This document shows, piece by piece, positions 8,796-17,194 of a stretch of DNA of 64,000 nucleotides (its first letter is position 1; each line of letters begins with the position of its first letter). This DNA is from CBDCFV01 sp963664625 (GTDB taxonomy: Bacteria; Chloroflexota; Dehalococcoidia; Lucifugimonadales; UBA3495). Location of the stretch: NCBI GenBank assembly GCA_963664625.1, contig OY761541.1, forward strand, positions 3,410,001-3,474,000, written 5' to 3'. The notes beneath the pieces are model-generated. The model saw nothing but the letters and a program-made list of their open reading frames with translations. It did no database searches and was not told where the DNA came from. Made by a program: the position numbers and the translations under genes.

Positions 8796-9764
8796 TCAGT
8801 TGGGGGTCCAAGCCAAGGCGCGGACCTCGGTGAACTCCTTCTTCAGCTTTTCCCAGGAATCGCCGCCGTCGTTGCTCCTGTACAGCTCCCCGTAAACGCT
8901 GTTGGCCAGGATCAGGTTCGGATCGGCGGGATTCGTGGCGAAGTTCCACACCGGGGAGTTGGGTTCCACCGGCAAGGGCCGGGTCTCCCACGTCTGGCCT
9001 CCGTCGGTGGAACGCTGAACGGTGCCGGTATTCCCGATGGCGGCATCCCCGTTGGCCGCAAACAACACCCTCGGGTCATCCTCCTTGACTGCCACCCACC
9101 GGCAGTAGGGCATGGGGAAGTTGGAGGTCTCGGTCAGCGACTGGAAGGTCTCGCCGTCGTCCCGGCTGGCAAAAATCTCCCGGGGAGTGCTCACCAGCAC
9201 GGTCTTCTCCTCGCCAAGGCTGAAGGCCATGCCGTGGATGTCGGGGTTGGTGATGCCCGTCTCCACGTGGGACCAAGTGTCGCCGCCGTCACGGCTGCGG
9301 TAAACGCCGTCGATTTCCACGCCGGCCAGCACCGTGTTGTGGTCCACCGGGTCCACCAGCATGGCGGTGACCCGCGGCGATCCGATGGCGCATTCCTGCG
9401 CGATAGTCGCCGAAAGCTTGTCCCAGCTATTGCCGCCGTCGCGGGTGCGGAACACGTAGGGCGGGCTGGTCCCCGCAAAGATGGTGTTGGAATCACCGGG
9501 GTCTACGGCTATGGACCAGATGTTCATCCCTTCCATGGGAGAGTCCAGCTTCTCCCAAGTGTCGCCGGCGTCCTCGCTGCGGTAGATGCCGTTGTTGGAC
9601 CCGGCGTACACCACACTGGAGTTTTGCGGGTCCACCGCAAGGGCTCGGATCTGGGATTCGCCGGGGAACGGGTTGCCTACCCTGGCCCAAGTATCGCCGG
9701 AGTCGAGACTGCGGAACAGTCCGGCGCCGGTGGTGCCCACCAGGATGCTGTAGCTTCCTGCCAT
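8796..9764 (-). CDS. BNR/sortilin-type beta-propeller protein
   Basis: A 322-residue protein built from repeats of the Asp-box type: SLDSGDTWARVG, SEDAGDTWEKLD, TRDGGNSWDKL, SRDGGDTWSHVE, SRDDGETFQSL, STDGGQTWETR and SNDGGDSWEKL. These mark seven blades of a VPS10/YCF48-like propeller. There is no signal peptide. I start at ATG 9764 because AAGGAGGA lies seven bases upstream; a longer in-frame start at 9812 lacks such a site. Cytoplasmic paralogues are abundant in Chloroflexota and their function is unknown. It is followed by a clear terminator. Confidence 0.85.
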   Translation of the reverse strand: MAGSYSILVGTTGAGLFRSLDSGDTWARVGNPFPGESQIRALAVDPQNSSVVYAGSNNGIYRSEDAGDTWEKLDSPMEGMNIWSIAVDPGDSNTIFAGTSPPYVFRTRDGGNSWDKLSATIAQECAIGSPRVTAMLVDPVDHNTVLAGVEIDGVYRSRDGGDTWSHVETGITNPDIHGMAFSLGEEKTVLVSTPREIFASRDDGETFQSLTETSNFPMPYCRWVAVKEDDPRVLFAANGDAAIGNTGTVQRSTDGGQTWETRPLPVEPNSPVWNFATNPADPNLILANSVYGELYRSNDGGDSWEKLKKEFTEVRALAWTPN

Positions 9765-9879
9765 CGTCCTATCCTCCTTGTATTGATTTCGTCTCGATCG
9801 GCGGCCCAACACAGTTTATCTGCGGCTGGCCTCCGATGGGTTGAACGCAATATACACCAGAGGACAGGACGATTGTCAA

Positions 9880-10488
9880 TCAGCCGGGGCCGGCCCTCCC
9901 TTCGAAGAAGTCCATGTCTATGGCGAACGCCGACGCCAGCACCAGCATCCGGAAATCATGGCTCCGCTCACGGTCCCTGAACCGGACGCGGAACGTGTCC
10001 GCATCGGTGTAGGCTTCCCGCAACAAGCCTCCCCATTCCTTTGTAATGCGTCCCTGCTCCCTCCCGCCGGAGTCCTCTACGATGAAGGTGTACCGGCGGA
10101 AGACGTTCCCCTTGATTTGGGCAATCTCCCGGTCGTTGGCGTCCATCAAGGTAAACTTTCGACCAAGAACCCCGAACTGGCGGTAAAGCGCCCCCATGTG
10201 GTTTCCGTGCCCGTCCATTACTTGGAGGTTCGATCGGAACCAGAAGAATGGACGGCTGGCGGTCATCAACGTGTCTCCCCGGTCGTCCACCACGTGAATA
10301 TTCAGGGGGCGATGCGATCCCATAAATTGGCGGCTTACCGTCCCCGACTCTTCGAATGCGTGGAGCATCTCGTACCCGTCGGGCGTGAACACGGTGTACT
10401 GGTTGGCCATCTCAAAACCGATAAACGCCTCGATATGTTCAACTTGTTGGCAGACCAGCAACTCTTCATGTTGTGCCAAGTCAATCAT
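9880..10488 (-). CDS. Scramblase/LURP-one-related family protein
   Basis: A 202-residue protein. The beta-strand pattern NQYTVFTPDGYEML, RPLNIHVVDDRGDTLM, FFWFRSNLQVMD, GALYRQFGVLGRKFTLMDA and a C-terminal hydrophobic LASAFAIDMDFFE match the tubby-like scramblase-related fold (PF03803). In bacteria these proteins are uncharacterised. The lipid-scrambling role of the eukaryotic members should not be transferred. The gene is single and is not linked to its neighbours by overlap. Confidence 0.75.
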   Translation of the reverse strand: MIDLAQHEELLVCQQVEHIEAFIGFEMANQYTVFTPDGYEMLHAFEESGTVSRQFMGSHRPLNIHVVDDRGDTLMTASRPFFWFRSNLQVMDGHGNHMGALYRQFGVLGRKFTLMDANDREIAQIKGNVFRRYTFIVEDSGGREQGRITKEWGGLLREAYTDADTFRVRFRDRERSHDFRMLVLASAFAIDMDFFEGRAGPG

Positions 10489-10638
10489 CCCTACCCCCTG
10501 GGGACTAACCGGATAACGCGCCTGTCCAGACCCTCGTTATATCGCCCGTTATATCACCTTTAATAATCGATGATATTCAACAGGCAAGGTCCTGTTCAAT
10601 AATACGAGCGTCGTAAATATCCGGTTTCGCGCCAGTGA

Positions 10639-11907
10639 TCAGCCCCCTGCCACAGCCCCCAATGGGCGCGATCCGGGCAGGCGTTCGTATGGGCCAGGCA
10701 AGTCCAGTTCGTCCGCAATGCTGCGCATGGCTGGCAGTACCTCGTCCCCCAGCAGCCGGATGCTGGTCATCCGGTCTTCGTGGCTGACCGGACCGTGGTG
10801 GTGCCACATGGAGAAGATGCCGGGGCGGACCGTTTCCAGGATATGCCGTATCTTGGGAATAATCGTATCCGGGGTGCCGCAGATTAGTTGCAGGTTGTCC
10901 TGCTCGGCTTGGAACCGCCCGTATATCTGGCTGCGGTTGGCCTCTATATCGTCCGGTGTCTCCACCGGCCTCAAGGCCATCAACTCCTCGCCGCTGTTGG
11001 GATCGGTGAATACTTGGGCTAACCGTCTCGTCGCCGCCCTCGAATTGTAGCCCGGCGGGAACATCCACTCCGGGCGGGCGAATGCGTTGATGCCCCCGCC
11101 ATACATGAAGGCGCGCCCCAGTTCCTGAGCCTTCTCCTCTGTCTCGGCCACCACAACCCGCTGCAAGTATCCGAAGTTCTCAGGTCCGAACTCGTAGCCT
11201 TCCTGGGCTGCCGTGTCCCGGTATAGTTTCACCATCTCCATAGTCGGTTCCAAGAAGGTCGCCAAGGCCAGGTACGGATATCGGTGCCGGGCGCACCATA
11301 CCACCGTTTCCGGGCTGACCAAGCCCGGTATCCACATCTGCGGGTACGGCTTCTGCACCGGCAGCACCCAAGGGTTCACATGACGGTAATGGTAATGTTT
11401 CCCCTCGAACCGGAAGGGGCCGGGCGTTGTCCATGCCTTCACCACAAAGTCGTGGGCCTCGTTGAAGAGTTCCCGGTTGTAGGCCGGGTTGGCGTTGTTG
11501 TAAATCGATTCGCTACCCGCGCCCCTGACCCAGCCGGGCACCAGCCGCCCGCCTGAAATCATGTCGATCATGGCCAATTCTTCGGCAAGGCGCAGAGGGT
11601 CGGCCACCGGCAGCGGGTTGCCCAGCAGAACTATCTTGACCCGCTGGGTAATCCGCGCCAGCACCGCCGCCTCTATATTCATCACGGCCCCCATGCAGAA
11701 GGGCGTGCCGTGGTGTTCGTTGAGCATTATCCCGTCGAAGCCCTTTTCCTCGGCGTATACGGCCTCGTCGAAGTAGGAGTTGTACAGCCGGCCGCCCACC
11801 TCCGGATCGAAATGTTCGTTGGGAATGCCGAAGTAGCTGGCGTTCTTGATAATCTCGTCTTCGGGAACGTCATAGTAGGGGCGCTCGGTGAACATCATTA
11901 TGTGCAT
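10639..11907 (-). CDS. LLM-class flavin-dependent oxidoreductase
   Basis: A 422-residue luciferase-like monooxygenase. The TIM-barrel segments include GFDGIMLNEHHGTPF, VKIVLLGNPLPVADPLRLAEELAMIDMISGGRLVPGWVRG and the C-terminal GTPDTIIPKIRHIL. These enzymes use reduced flavin and oxygen on diverse organic substrates; the family is expanded in SAR202 Chloroflexota. It has a strong AAGGAGG site and starts 21 bp after an alpha/beta-hydrolase gene, so the two are probably co-transcribed. Together they could oxidise and then hydrolyse an ester or lactone, which is inference. Confidence 0.9.
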   Translation of the reverse strand: MHIMMFTERPYYDVPEDEIIKNASYFGIPNEHFDPEVGGRLYNSYFDEAVYAEEKGFDGIMLNEHHGTPFCMGAVMNIEAAVLARITQRVKIVLLGNPLPVADPLRLAEELAMIDMISGGRLVPGWVRGAGSESIYNNANPAYNRELFNEAHDFVVKAWTTPGPFRFEGKHYHYRHVNPWVLPVQKPYPQMWIPGLVSPETVVWCARHRYPYLALATFLEPTMEMVKLYRDTAAQEGYEFGPENFGYLQRVVVAETEEKAQELGRAFMYGGGINAFARPEWMFPPGYNSRAATRRLAQVFTDPNSGEELMALRPVETPDDIEANRSQIYGRFQAEQDNLQLICGTPDTIIPKIRHILETVRPGIFSMWHHHGPVSHEDRMTSIRLLGDEVLPAMRSIADELDLPGPYERLPGSRPLGAVAGG

Positions 11908-11928
11908 GGCGATGCCTCCTTGCTCTTG

Positions 11929-12729
11929 CTACTGGGACAGGAATCCCCGGACCCGGCTGACGAACTGCTGCGTTTGTTCTATCTCCGGACGGTGCCCGCA
12001 GTCATCCAAGACGGCCAGTTCTGAGCCTGTGATGGCTTGGTTGTAGCGCCGCCCGGCCGACAATGGAACGACTGCGTCCTCCCGGCCCCACACAATCAGG
12101 GTGGGCAGCCCTTGGACTCCCTCCAGCAACGGCCCCAAGCTGGGGTTGTGCATGTACGGCTTCCAAGCAAGGCGCGCCGATTCAGCCCGCGCGTCCTCCC
12201 AAGCCTCGAACTGTCCCGGCGTCTCTTCGCCGCCGTAAAGCGATGAAAATTCCGGGACCGCTTTGGAATCGAGGACGCTGGCGTTCAGGTACGTCCGGGC
12301 CGTTACCACGAACATATCCATAATCTCGCCCTCGGGCGGCCTCAAGCCCATCGGGGCCACCAGCGCCATGCGATGGAACTGACGCGAGTCGGCCGCCGCC
12401 ATTTCGGCGGCGATCCACCCGCCCAGAGAGAAGCCGATTACGTCCACTTGATCGAGGTCCATGTCGTGCAGCATCCGTCCATAGAACCCGGCCAGATCAC
12501 GGACGCTGCTGATCCAATCGGCCCGAGGCAAGGGTCCGAACCCCGGATGCACTGGAACGATGAGCGAGTGGTCATGCGCCAGTTCCCGGTGCCACGCAAG
12601 CCAGCCGGGATGCCCCAACTCCTCGTGCAACACCAGCAGCGGGCTGCCTGAACCGCCCCTGATCAAGCTGACGCCCGTGCCGCCGACATAAATCGTGCTT
12701 TCGGAGTAGCCATTTGAATAATCTGGCAT
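11929..12729 (-). CDS. Alpha/beta hydrolase
   Basis: A 266-residue single-domain hydrolase. The nucleophile elbow GFSLGGW (Ser in the middle), the oxyanion-side LLVLHEELGHPGW, a late acid in IVWGREDAVVP and the C-terminal LDDCGHRPEIEQ giving the catalytic His are all visible. It is typical of the meta-cleavage or haloperoxidase-like esterase group. It sits between a PhnZ-like gene upstream and an LLM oxidoreductase downstream on the same strand. The substrate is unknown. Confidence 0.88.
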   Translation of the reverse strand: MPDYSNGYSESTIYVGGTGVSLIRGGSGSPLLVLHEELGHPGWLAWHRELAHDHSLIVPVHPGFGPLPRADWISSVRDLAGFYGRMLHDMDLDQVDVIGFSLGGWIAAEMAAADSRQFHRMALVAPMGLRPPEGEIMDMFVVTARTYLNASVLDSKAVPEFSSLYGGEETPGQFEAWEDARAESARLAWKPYMHNPSLGPLLEGVQGLPTLIVWGREDAVVPLSAGRRYNQAITGSELAVLDDCGHRPEIEQTQQFVSRVRGFLSQ

Positions 12730-12910
12730 TTTGCGGCGCCTCTCCGGTATAACTGGCGAAATTCGGATTCTCGCAGCGTTGAACAGGGTCTTTATTCTTG
12801 GGCCTGTTCAGGGAAGTGTCAAGCCGAAGCCAGCCGAGGGGAATACGCTCGGCCTGTGACGGGCAGAGGGCAGAAGAGGCAAGAGAATGTTCTATCGGTC
12901 AACGAACTGG

Positions 12911-13492
12911 TTATCCTTGCTTCCGCAGGTGGTTGATCAGAAGGTCGCCGTATGTTTCCAAGGGTGATACCGGGGCCCCGGGAGTTTTGGCTTGGTCGTC
13001 CCACACGCGGACCCTGATTTTCTCGGCTGACCAAGGAGCATCGGAAAACATAGCCGATTCCTCCGCCGACATGGGGCCGCCCTGCAAACGCAACGACTCC
13101 ATGCTGACGTCAGAGAGCTTGGACGCATACCCTTTGTCGTTGGCCACTAAGTAACGCTTGGCGTCTACGTGGCCGGCAACGATTTGGGCTACGGCCTCCG
13201 AAAATCCAAGATTGCGCAGCACCGCTGAACCAATCCGGTCGTGTTCAATGACTCCGACGCCGGTGACCACGCTGTTATCGTCCGGCCATATGTGGCCGAT
13301 GTCGTGCAACAGGGCCGCGATGATCTCCTCCTCACTTCCCCGGGCGTCCACAGCCTGCTGGGCCGTTTGTAGCGCATGTTCCAGTTGCGACACCCTCTCG
13401 CCGTGGTATTCCATGTCGCCGGCTTGCCGATACAGTTCAAGGAGCTTGTCAACGACGGATTCCGGGTTTGCCAAACGGTCCAACGGTCCCAT
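12911..13492 (-). CDS. PhnZ-like HD-domain protein (possible mixed-valent di-iron oxygenase)
   Basis: A 193-residue HD-domain protein starting at ATG 13492 (AGAGG seven bases upstream). It shows the HDIG ligand set His39, LLHDIGH (His63, Asp64, His67), EHD (His84) and His108. It also carries Tyr29 and Glu32 in EYHGERVSQLEHALQ and Lys112 in DAKRYL. That combination marks the phosphonate-degradation HD proteins related to PhnZ and myo-inositol oxygenase, which cleave C-P or C-C bonds with O2 at a di-iron centre. No PhnY or phosphonate transporter gene is adjacent, so the substrate is uncertain. Confidence 0.75.
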   Translation of the reverse strand: MGPLDRLANPESVVDKLLELYRQAGDMEYHGERVSQLEHALQTAQQAVDARGSEEEIIAALLHDIGHIWPDDNSVVTGVGVIEHDRIGSAVLRNLGFSEAVAQIVAGHVDAKRYLVANDKGYASKLSDVSMESLRLQGGPMSAEESAMFSDAPWSAEKIRVRVWDDQAKTPGAPVSPLETYGDLLINHLRKQG

Positions 13493-13683
13493 ACAGGCGC
13501 CTCTCAAGTTACAAACATAAAGTGCGGAAGTAATATGGACGGGGTGTTATACGGCAGTCAAGGGGAGTTCCCCAACCAACCCGGCACTGGCGTTGACTGT
13601 CCCCGGCGCCGTCCTTACACTGCTTTGGGAATCGCCTCAGGTGCATCCACACCAACCCCACTGACAGGAGCTATACCCCGCGC

Positions 13684-14817
13684 ATGAACTTCGGACTTTT
13701 TTGTGAATGGCCCAATCCCGCCGTTCGAAACTGGAAGACCCTCTTTGAGGAGGGCGTCGAGCAACTGCAATACTCCGAGGAAGTCGGGTTCGACTACTGC
13801 TTGGTTGCCGAACACCACTTTTCCAACTACGGCAACTCCCCGGCGCCGTTGCTCCAAGCGTTGCACATCGGCCAGCGCACAAGGCGGCTGAAAATCGCCA
13901 CCGGCATCCTGGTGCTGCCTATCTGGGACCCGCTGCGTCTGGCGGAAGAGGTGGCGGTGCTGGACAACCTGATCGACGGCCGGTTCATCTGCGGCGTGGG
14001 CCGGGGCTACCAGCCCCACGAAATGTCACGGTTCGGCATATCCCTGGACGAGTCCCGGCAGCGGACCCTGGAAACGGTGGACGTGCTGGTCAAGGCCTGG
14101 ACCCAGGACGAGTCGTTCACCTACAGCGGGGAGCACGTCAATATCCCCAACCCCACGACGGTCTGGCCCAAGCCCTTGCAGAAACCCCATCCGCCCTTCT
14201 GGATTGCCGGCACCAGCGTCGAGTCCATGAAACTGGCGGCGGAGCGGGACATGATGCCCATCACCACCGGACTGCTGGGGGCCGCCGGGATGCGCGCCCA
14301 CCTGGGCTCGCTGGTCCACTTCCGCATGGACCTGGGCAAGCCGGTGGACAACATCGAGTTGGGAATGCAGGCTATCACCCACGTCGCCGAGACCGACGAA
14401 GCGGCCCGCGCCCAACTGGGCTATGCCCGCTGGCAGAACCGGGCCGGGCGCGCGCTGAACCGGCTCGACGTGAAAGACGGCCGGGTGCAGGTAGGCCCCT
14501 ATCCGGGAGAGCTGGACGACGACGGGTTCATGCAACGCCTCTTCTTCGGTAGCCCAGACACCGTCATCCGCAAGTTCCGGGAGGCCGCCGAGTTGGGCGT
14601 CACCCACGTCAGCAACTGGATGATGTTCGGCGGGATAGAGCACGAGAAAATAATGAAGTCCGTCCGGCTCATGGGCGAGGAAGTCATCCCCGCCCTGAAG
14701 GACGTGCGCCCGCCCCCGTCCCTGTACGAAGAACTGGCCAGCGAACCGCCCGCCACCACCGAGCAGTTGCAAGCCGCTCGCTTCGGGCCGGCCCCATCGG
14801 ACGTGACTACAACGTAA
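13684..14817 (+). CDS. LLM-class flavin-dependent oxidoreductase
   Basis: A 377-residue luciferase-like monooxygenase. It has MNFGLFCEWPNP at the start, GFDYCLVAEHHFSNYGNSPAPL, LKIATGILVLPIWDPLRLAEEVAVLD, DGRFICGVGRGYQPHE and a C-terminal GSPDTVIRKFREA. It is divergent from, and not identical to, the gene at 10.6 kb. The downstream DinB-type gene begins 38 bp after the stop with its own AAAGGAG site, so the two may form an operon. Confidence 0.9.
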   Translation: MNFGLFCEWPNPAVRNWKTLFEEGVEQLQYSEEVGFDYCLVAEHHFSNYGNSPAPLLQALHIGQRTRRLKIATGILVLPIWDPLRLAEEVAVLDNLIDGRFICGVGRGYQPHEMSRFGISLDESRQRTLETVDVLVKAWTQDESFTYSGEHVNIPNPTTVWPKPLQKPHPPFWIAGTSVESMKLAAERDMMPITTGLLGAAGMRAHLGSLVHFRMDLGKPVDNIELGMQAITHVAETDEAARAQLGYARWQNRAGRALNRLDVKDGRVQVGPYPGELDDDGFMQRLFFGSPDTVIRKFREAAELGVTHVSNWMMFGGIEHEKIMKSVRLMGEEVIPALKDVRPPPSLYEELASEPPATTEQLQAARFGPAPSDVTTT

Positions 14818-14855
14818 CCCCCGCAGGGAACGGAGCACCGTAAAGGAGCAGCCCC

Positions 14856-15653
14856 TTGACTCCCGAAGAAAGAGAATCCATCCTCCAACGGCGCGATGCC
14901 GCGCTGCAACGCCTCGACGAAGGCCATCAGGTGCTGCTCAAGTCGCTGGAGGGGTTGGACACCGAGGAAGCGTTCCTCGGCCAGCGGTGGTCGGTGCGCG
15001 ACGTTCTGCTCCACCTGAACTCCGAGAGGTACGTAGACGCGCTGGAAAAAATCGCCTGCGGGGAGATGGAGATGCTGCCGCCCTTCTCCAGCCGGGAAGA
15101 GCATTTCCGGCAGGAACTGGAGCGGCAGGAAGCGACCCACCAGAGATTCCGCACCCTGCTCACCGATCTGACGCCGGAGCAGTTGGCCCGTCCGGCAACG
15201 CCACCCAACCCGGCGAACTCCTTTCCCGGCCTGTCCCTGCTGGAACTGTTGGAACGCTCCGCCGGCCACGAGGCCAGCCACGCCCGCCAGATCGACCTCA
15301 CCCGCCAGTTCGTCGCCGCATTCCGTTCCCGCGACCGGGCCTTGAACATAGCCGCCCTGGGCGACGGTGACCTATCCCGCCTGTCGCCCCAGGTCAAGGA
15401 CCTGCTGAACATGGCCGATTACGTGGTCGGCGAGACCGAGGCCTTGGCCGCCGTCGGCCACATCGTGCGCGGTGTCCAGCTCACCATATGCTCCGGCAAC
15501 CGCGAGGAGTTGGTCAACCGTGCCGCCAGGGAGGCCCGCGATGGATTGTGGGGCGTGGTTTGCGTCATGGGCGACGGAGGAGACGACGACGAAACGGTGG
15601 CCCTGGCCCGCCGTCACGCCGAAACGGTGGTGGTCCACAGGCCGGAGTCATAG
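14856..15653 (+). CDS. DinB-fold protein with an unusual C-terminal domain
   Basis: A 265-residue protein with a TTG start, chosen because AAAGGAG lies just upstream. Residues 1-160 are a DinB/YfiT-like four-helix bundle with a His-rich end (SAGHEASHARQIDL) that can bind metal. Residues 165-260 are a separate alpha/beta region (NIAALGDGDLSRLSPQVKDL then ADYVVGE). That opening resembles the start of tetrapyrrole methylases, which often begin this way, but the domain is too short for a full enzyme. The domain combination is unfamiliar to me. Confidence is high for the DinB part and low for the tail. Confidence 0.75.
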   Translation: MTPEERESILQRRDAALQRLDEGHQVLLKSLEGLDTEEAFLGQRWSVRDVLLHLNSERYVDALEKIACGEMEMLPPFSSREEHFRQELERQEATHQRFRTLLTDLTPEQLARPATPPNPANSFPGLSLLELLERSAGHEASHARQIDLTRQFVAAFRSRDRALNIAALGDGDLSRLSPQVKDLLNMADYVVGETEALAAVGHIVRGVQLTICSGNREELVNRAAREARDGLWGVVCVMGDGGDDDETVALARRHAETVVVHRPES

Positions 15654-15757
15654 CCCCGGCTCACGTCGGACGAACTCCCCATCAACCCCAACACCCCCGT
15701 CACCAGGGAAATCCCGCCCACAATCAGGATGAAAACATTGGCCCAGGGATGCGCCAT
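15614..15757 (-). CDS. Possible small membrane protein
   Basis: A 47-codon minus-strand frame that converges with and overlaps the 3' end of the DinB-type gene by about 40 bases. It encodes one strong hydrophobic helix (ANVFILIVGGISLVTGVLGL) after a short HPW start. There is only a weak ribosome site. It may be a real single-pass protein or the leftover of a larger membrane protein. Confidence 0.25.
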   Translation of the reverse strand: MAHPWANVFILIVGGISLVTGVLGLMGSSSDVSRGYDSGLWTTTVSA

Positions 15758-15814
15758 TCTCGCCGTCTTGCGAGGACCTATAAACTGCGTTACGTCTGCT
15801 GGGCCTGAGCGGTT

Positions 15815-16273
15815 TTAAGCTTCAGGGACAGTCGTGATAGAACTGCCCCATTCACCTATACGGATGGGGTCCAACCTGATGATGCCTTCCAAGCGGTCGA
15901 AATCGGCATCCGCGGATATGATGCGGTCAGTTCCCAGCCGTTGCATCACCGCCCCGTGGACCAAATCTCGGGTGCTGACCCCCGGATGGCGGTCAGCCAA
16001 CTCCGAAGCCAGGATAATATCTTCCGCATGGATGGGTTCGATACGTCCGCGCATGGCCTCGGCGAATGCCCTCACTACTTCCCGGCCCAAGGTCCATCTG
16101 CCGGACGACAGGTAGCGATGCATCATTTCCTGAAGGACTTCTGAGTCGGTTATAAATGGCTGCGGATCATCTGCCAGTATGCGGAGAATCCGGGCGCATG
16201 GTTCCTTATAACGATGGTCTCTGCCGGCAGCGTAGATGGGAACATTGGCGTCAATGAACACCGCCGGGTTCAT
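15815..16273 (-). CDS. PIN-domain ribonuclease toxin (VapC-like)
   Basis: A 152-residue PIN protein. It has FIDANVPIY (Asp8), a Glu in DSEVLQEMMHRY, Asp in STRDLVHGAV and the ISADADFDRL acidic patch, giving the four-carboxylate Mg2+ site of VapC-type RNases. It overlaps the upstream antitoxin by 23 bp, which implies translational coupling. Confidence 0.88.
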   Translation of the reverse strand: MNPAVFIDANVPIYAAGRDHRYKEPCARILRILADDPQPFITDSEVLQEMMHRYLSSGRWTLGREVVRAFAEAMRGRIEPIHAEDIILASELADRHPGVSTRDLVHGAVMQRLGTDRIISADADFDRLEGIIRLDPIRIGEWGSSITTVPEA

Positions 16274-16502
16274 GTGCCGCCTCCAGTTCGCGAGAGAGAG
16301 TCTCTGGGTCGGGCGGGTCTTCTACGTTTAACCCGATTAGCCCTTCAATCGCCTGTTTCCTGCGCGCCCGCATGATTTCTTCGTAAGCGCCGTCAATAAG
16401 GCGCCGCACAACTTGAGAGATGGGTATCCCATCCTCCCGGGCTAATTCCTCCAACCGCCGTCGGTGTTCAAAGTCCAGCCGTACATCCAATCGGTTAGTC
16501 AT
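16251..16502 (-). CDS. Ribbon-helix-helix antitoxin of the PIN pair
   Basis: An 83-residue protein starting at ATG 16502 (an upstream in-frame ATG at 16550 gives an unlikely basic leader). The N-terminal TNRLDVRLDFEHRRRLEELA and GIPISQVVRRLIDGAY form a ribbon-helix-helix DNA-binding domain. The C-terminal acidic tail would wrap the PIN toxin encoded immediately downstream. Autoregulation of the pair is expected for the family. Confidence 0.82.
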   Translation of the reverse strand: MTNRLDVRLDFEHRRRLEELAREDGIPISQVVRRLIDGAYEEIMRARRKQAIEGLIGLNVEDPPDPETLSRELEAAHEPGGVH

Positions 16503-16689
16503 CGTATATTTCTTGTACGGAATATTTCGTATGACGTTAATTATCCTCACGGGCTAATTCTCAGTCAACTTCAAGAGGCGTATACGCGGAACGGGTGGTG
16601 CAACAAATCAGACACTCTGAATATCGATGAATATCGATAAATCGATCCCATCAGTGTGAATGACTCTCTACAGGAGGAAAGAAACAAAT

Positions 16690-17041
16690 TGGTGGAGACG
16701 GGGGAGGGTCGAACTCCCCGTCCAGAAGGCACCGCTAATGGATGTGCTACAGACTTATTCGGCGCTTTGTTCTCGCTTCACGAAACCTCCACCGACGAAG
16801 TCTCCGCAAAGCCAGCCGATTGACTTGGGCCCAACCTCATCGGCTTCAGGAGGGCCGCATCCCGAAAGTTTGGCGCCTGCATCCCCGCCTTCGGGAATAG
16901 CCGGGAGCAGACGTAGCCACGTCTAGGCGGCTAGTGCAAATTCACGGTTGTCAGTTAATGACTGCCACCGGTTTAACGAGTACGATGACACCTCGGCCTG
17001 CAATCCATTCCAGAACGCTCCTGTCGAACCCACGCGTCCCC
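16690..17041 (-). ncRNA. ssrA: tmRNA (transfer-messenger RNA)
   Basis: The minus strand has a tRNA-like pair of ends: 5' GGGGACG at 17041-17035 pairs with 3' CGTCTCC followed by encoded A-CCA at 16690. A T-arm-like GTTCGACCCTCCC lies near the 3' end, and GTGGGTTCGACAGG, typical of tmRNA 5' domains, near the 5' end. The tag frame ends DNREFALAA and a TAG stop; the terminal ALAA is the classic ClpXP degron. The resume codon is not obvious. The 352-nt length is typical. It rescues stalled ribosomes with SmpB. Confidence 0.95.
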
Positions 17042-17050
17042 GAGACATCC

Positions 17051-17080
17051 ATTATACGCGCCGCCCCATACCCCTGTCGA
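17051..17080 (-). promoter_or_regulatory. Sigma-70 promoter of ssrA
   Basis: On the minus strand a perfect -10 TATAAT (plus 17051-17056) lies about ten bases before the tmRNA 5' end. It is 18 bp downstream of TCGACA (plus 17075-17080), one mismatch from the -35 consensus. A divergent TATAAT on the plus strand at 17136-17141 may serve the deacetylase gene. Confidence 0.75.
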
Positions 17081-17194
17081 CACCCGCTTGAACCCGGTCC
17101 ACAGATGCATCCCTGCTTGCTAAGCCTGCTGTCTATATAATAGGGCTGCAAACTCCATCGGTAGACGCATAACGGCAGGCAAGGAGACGCTTAC

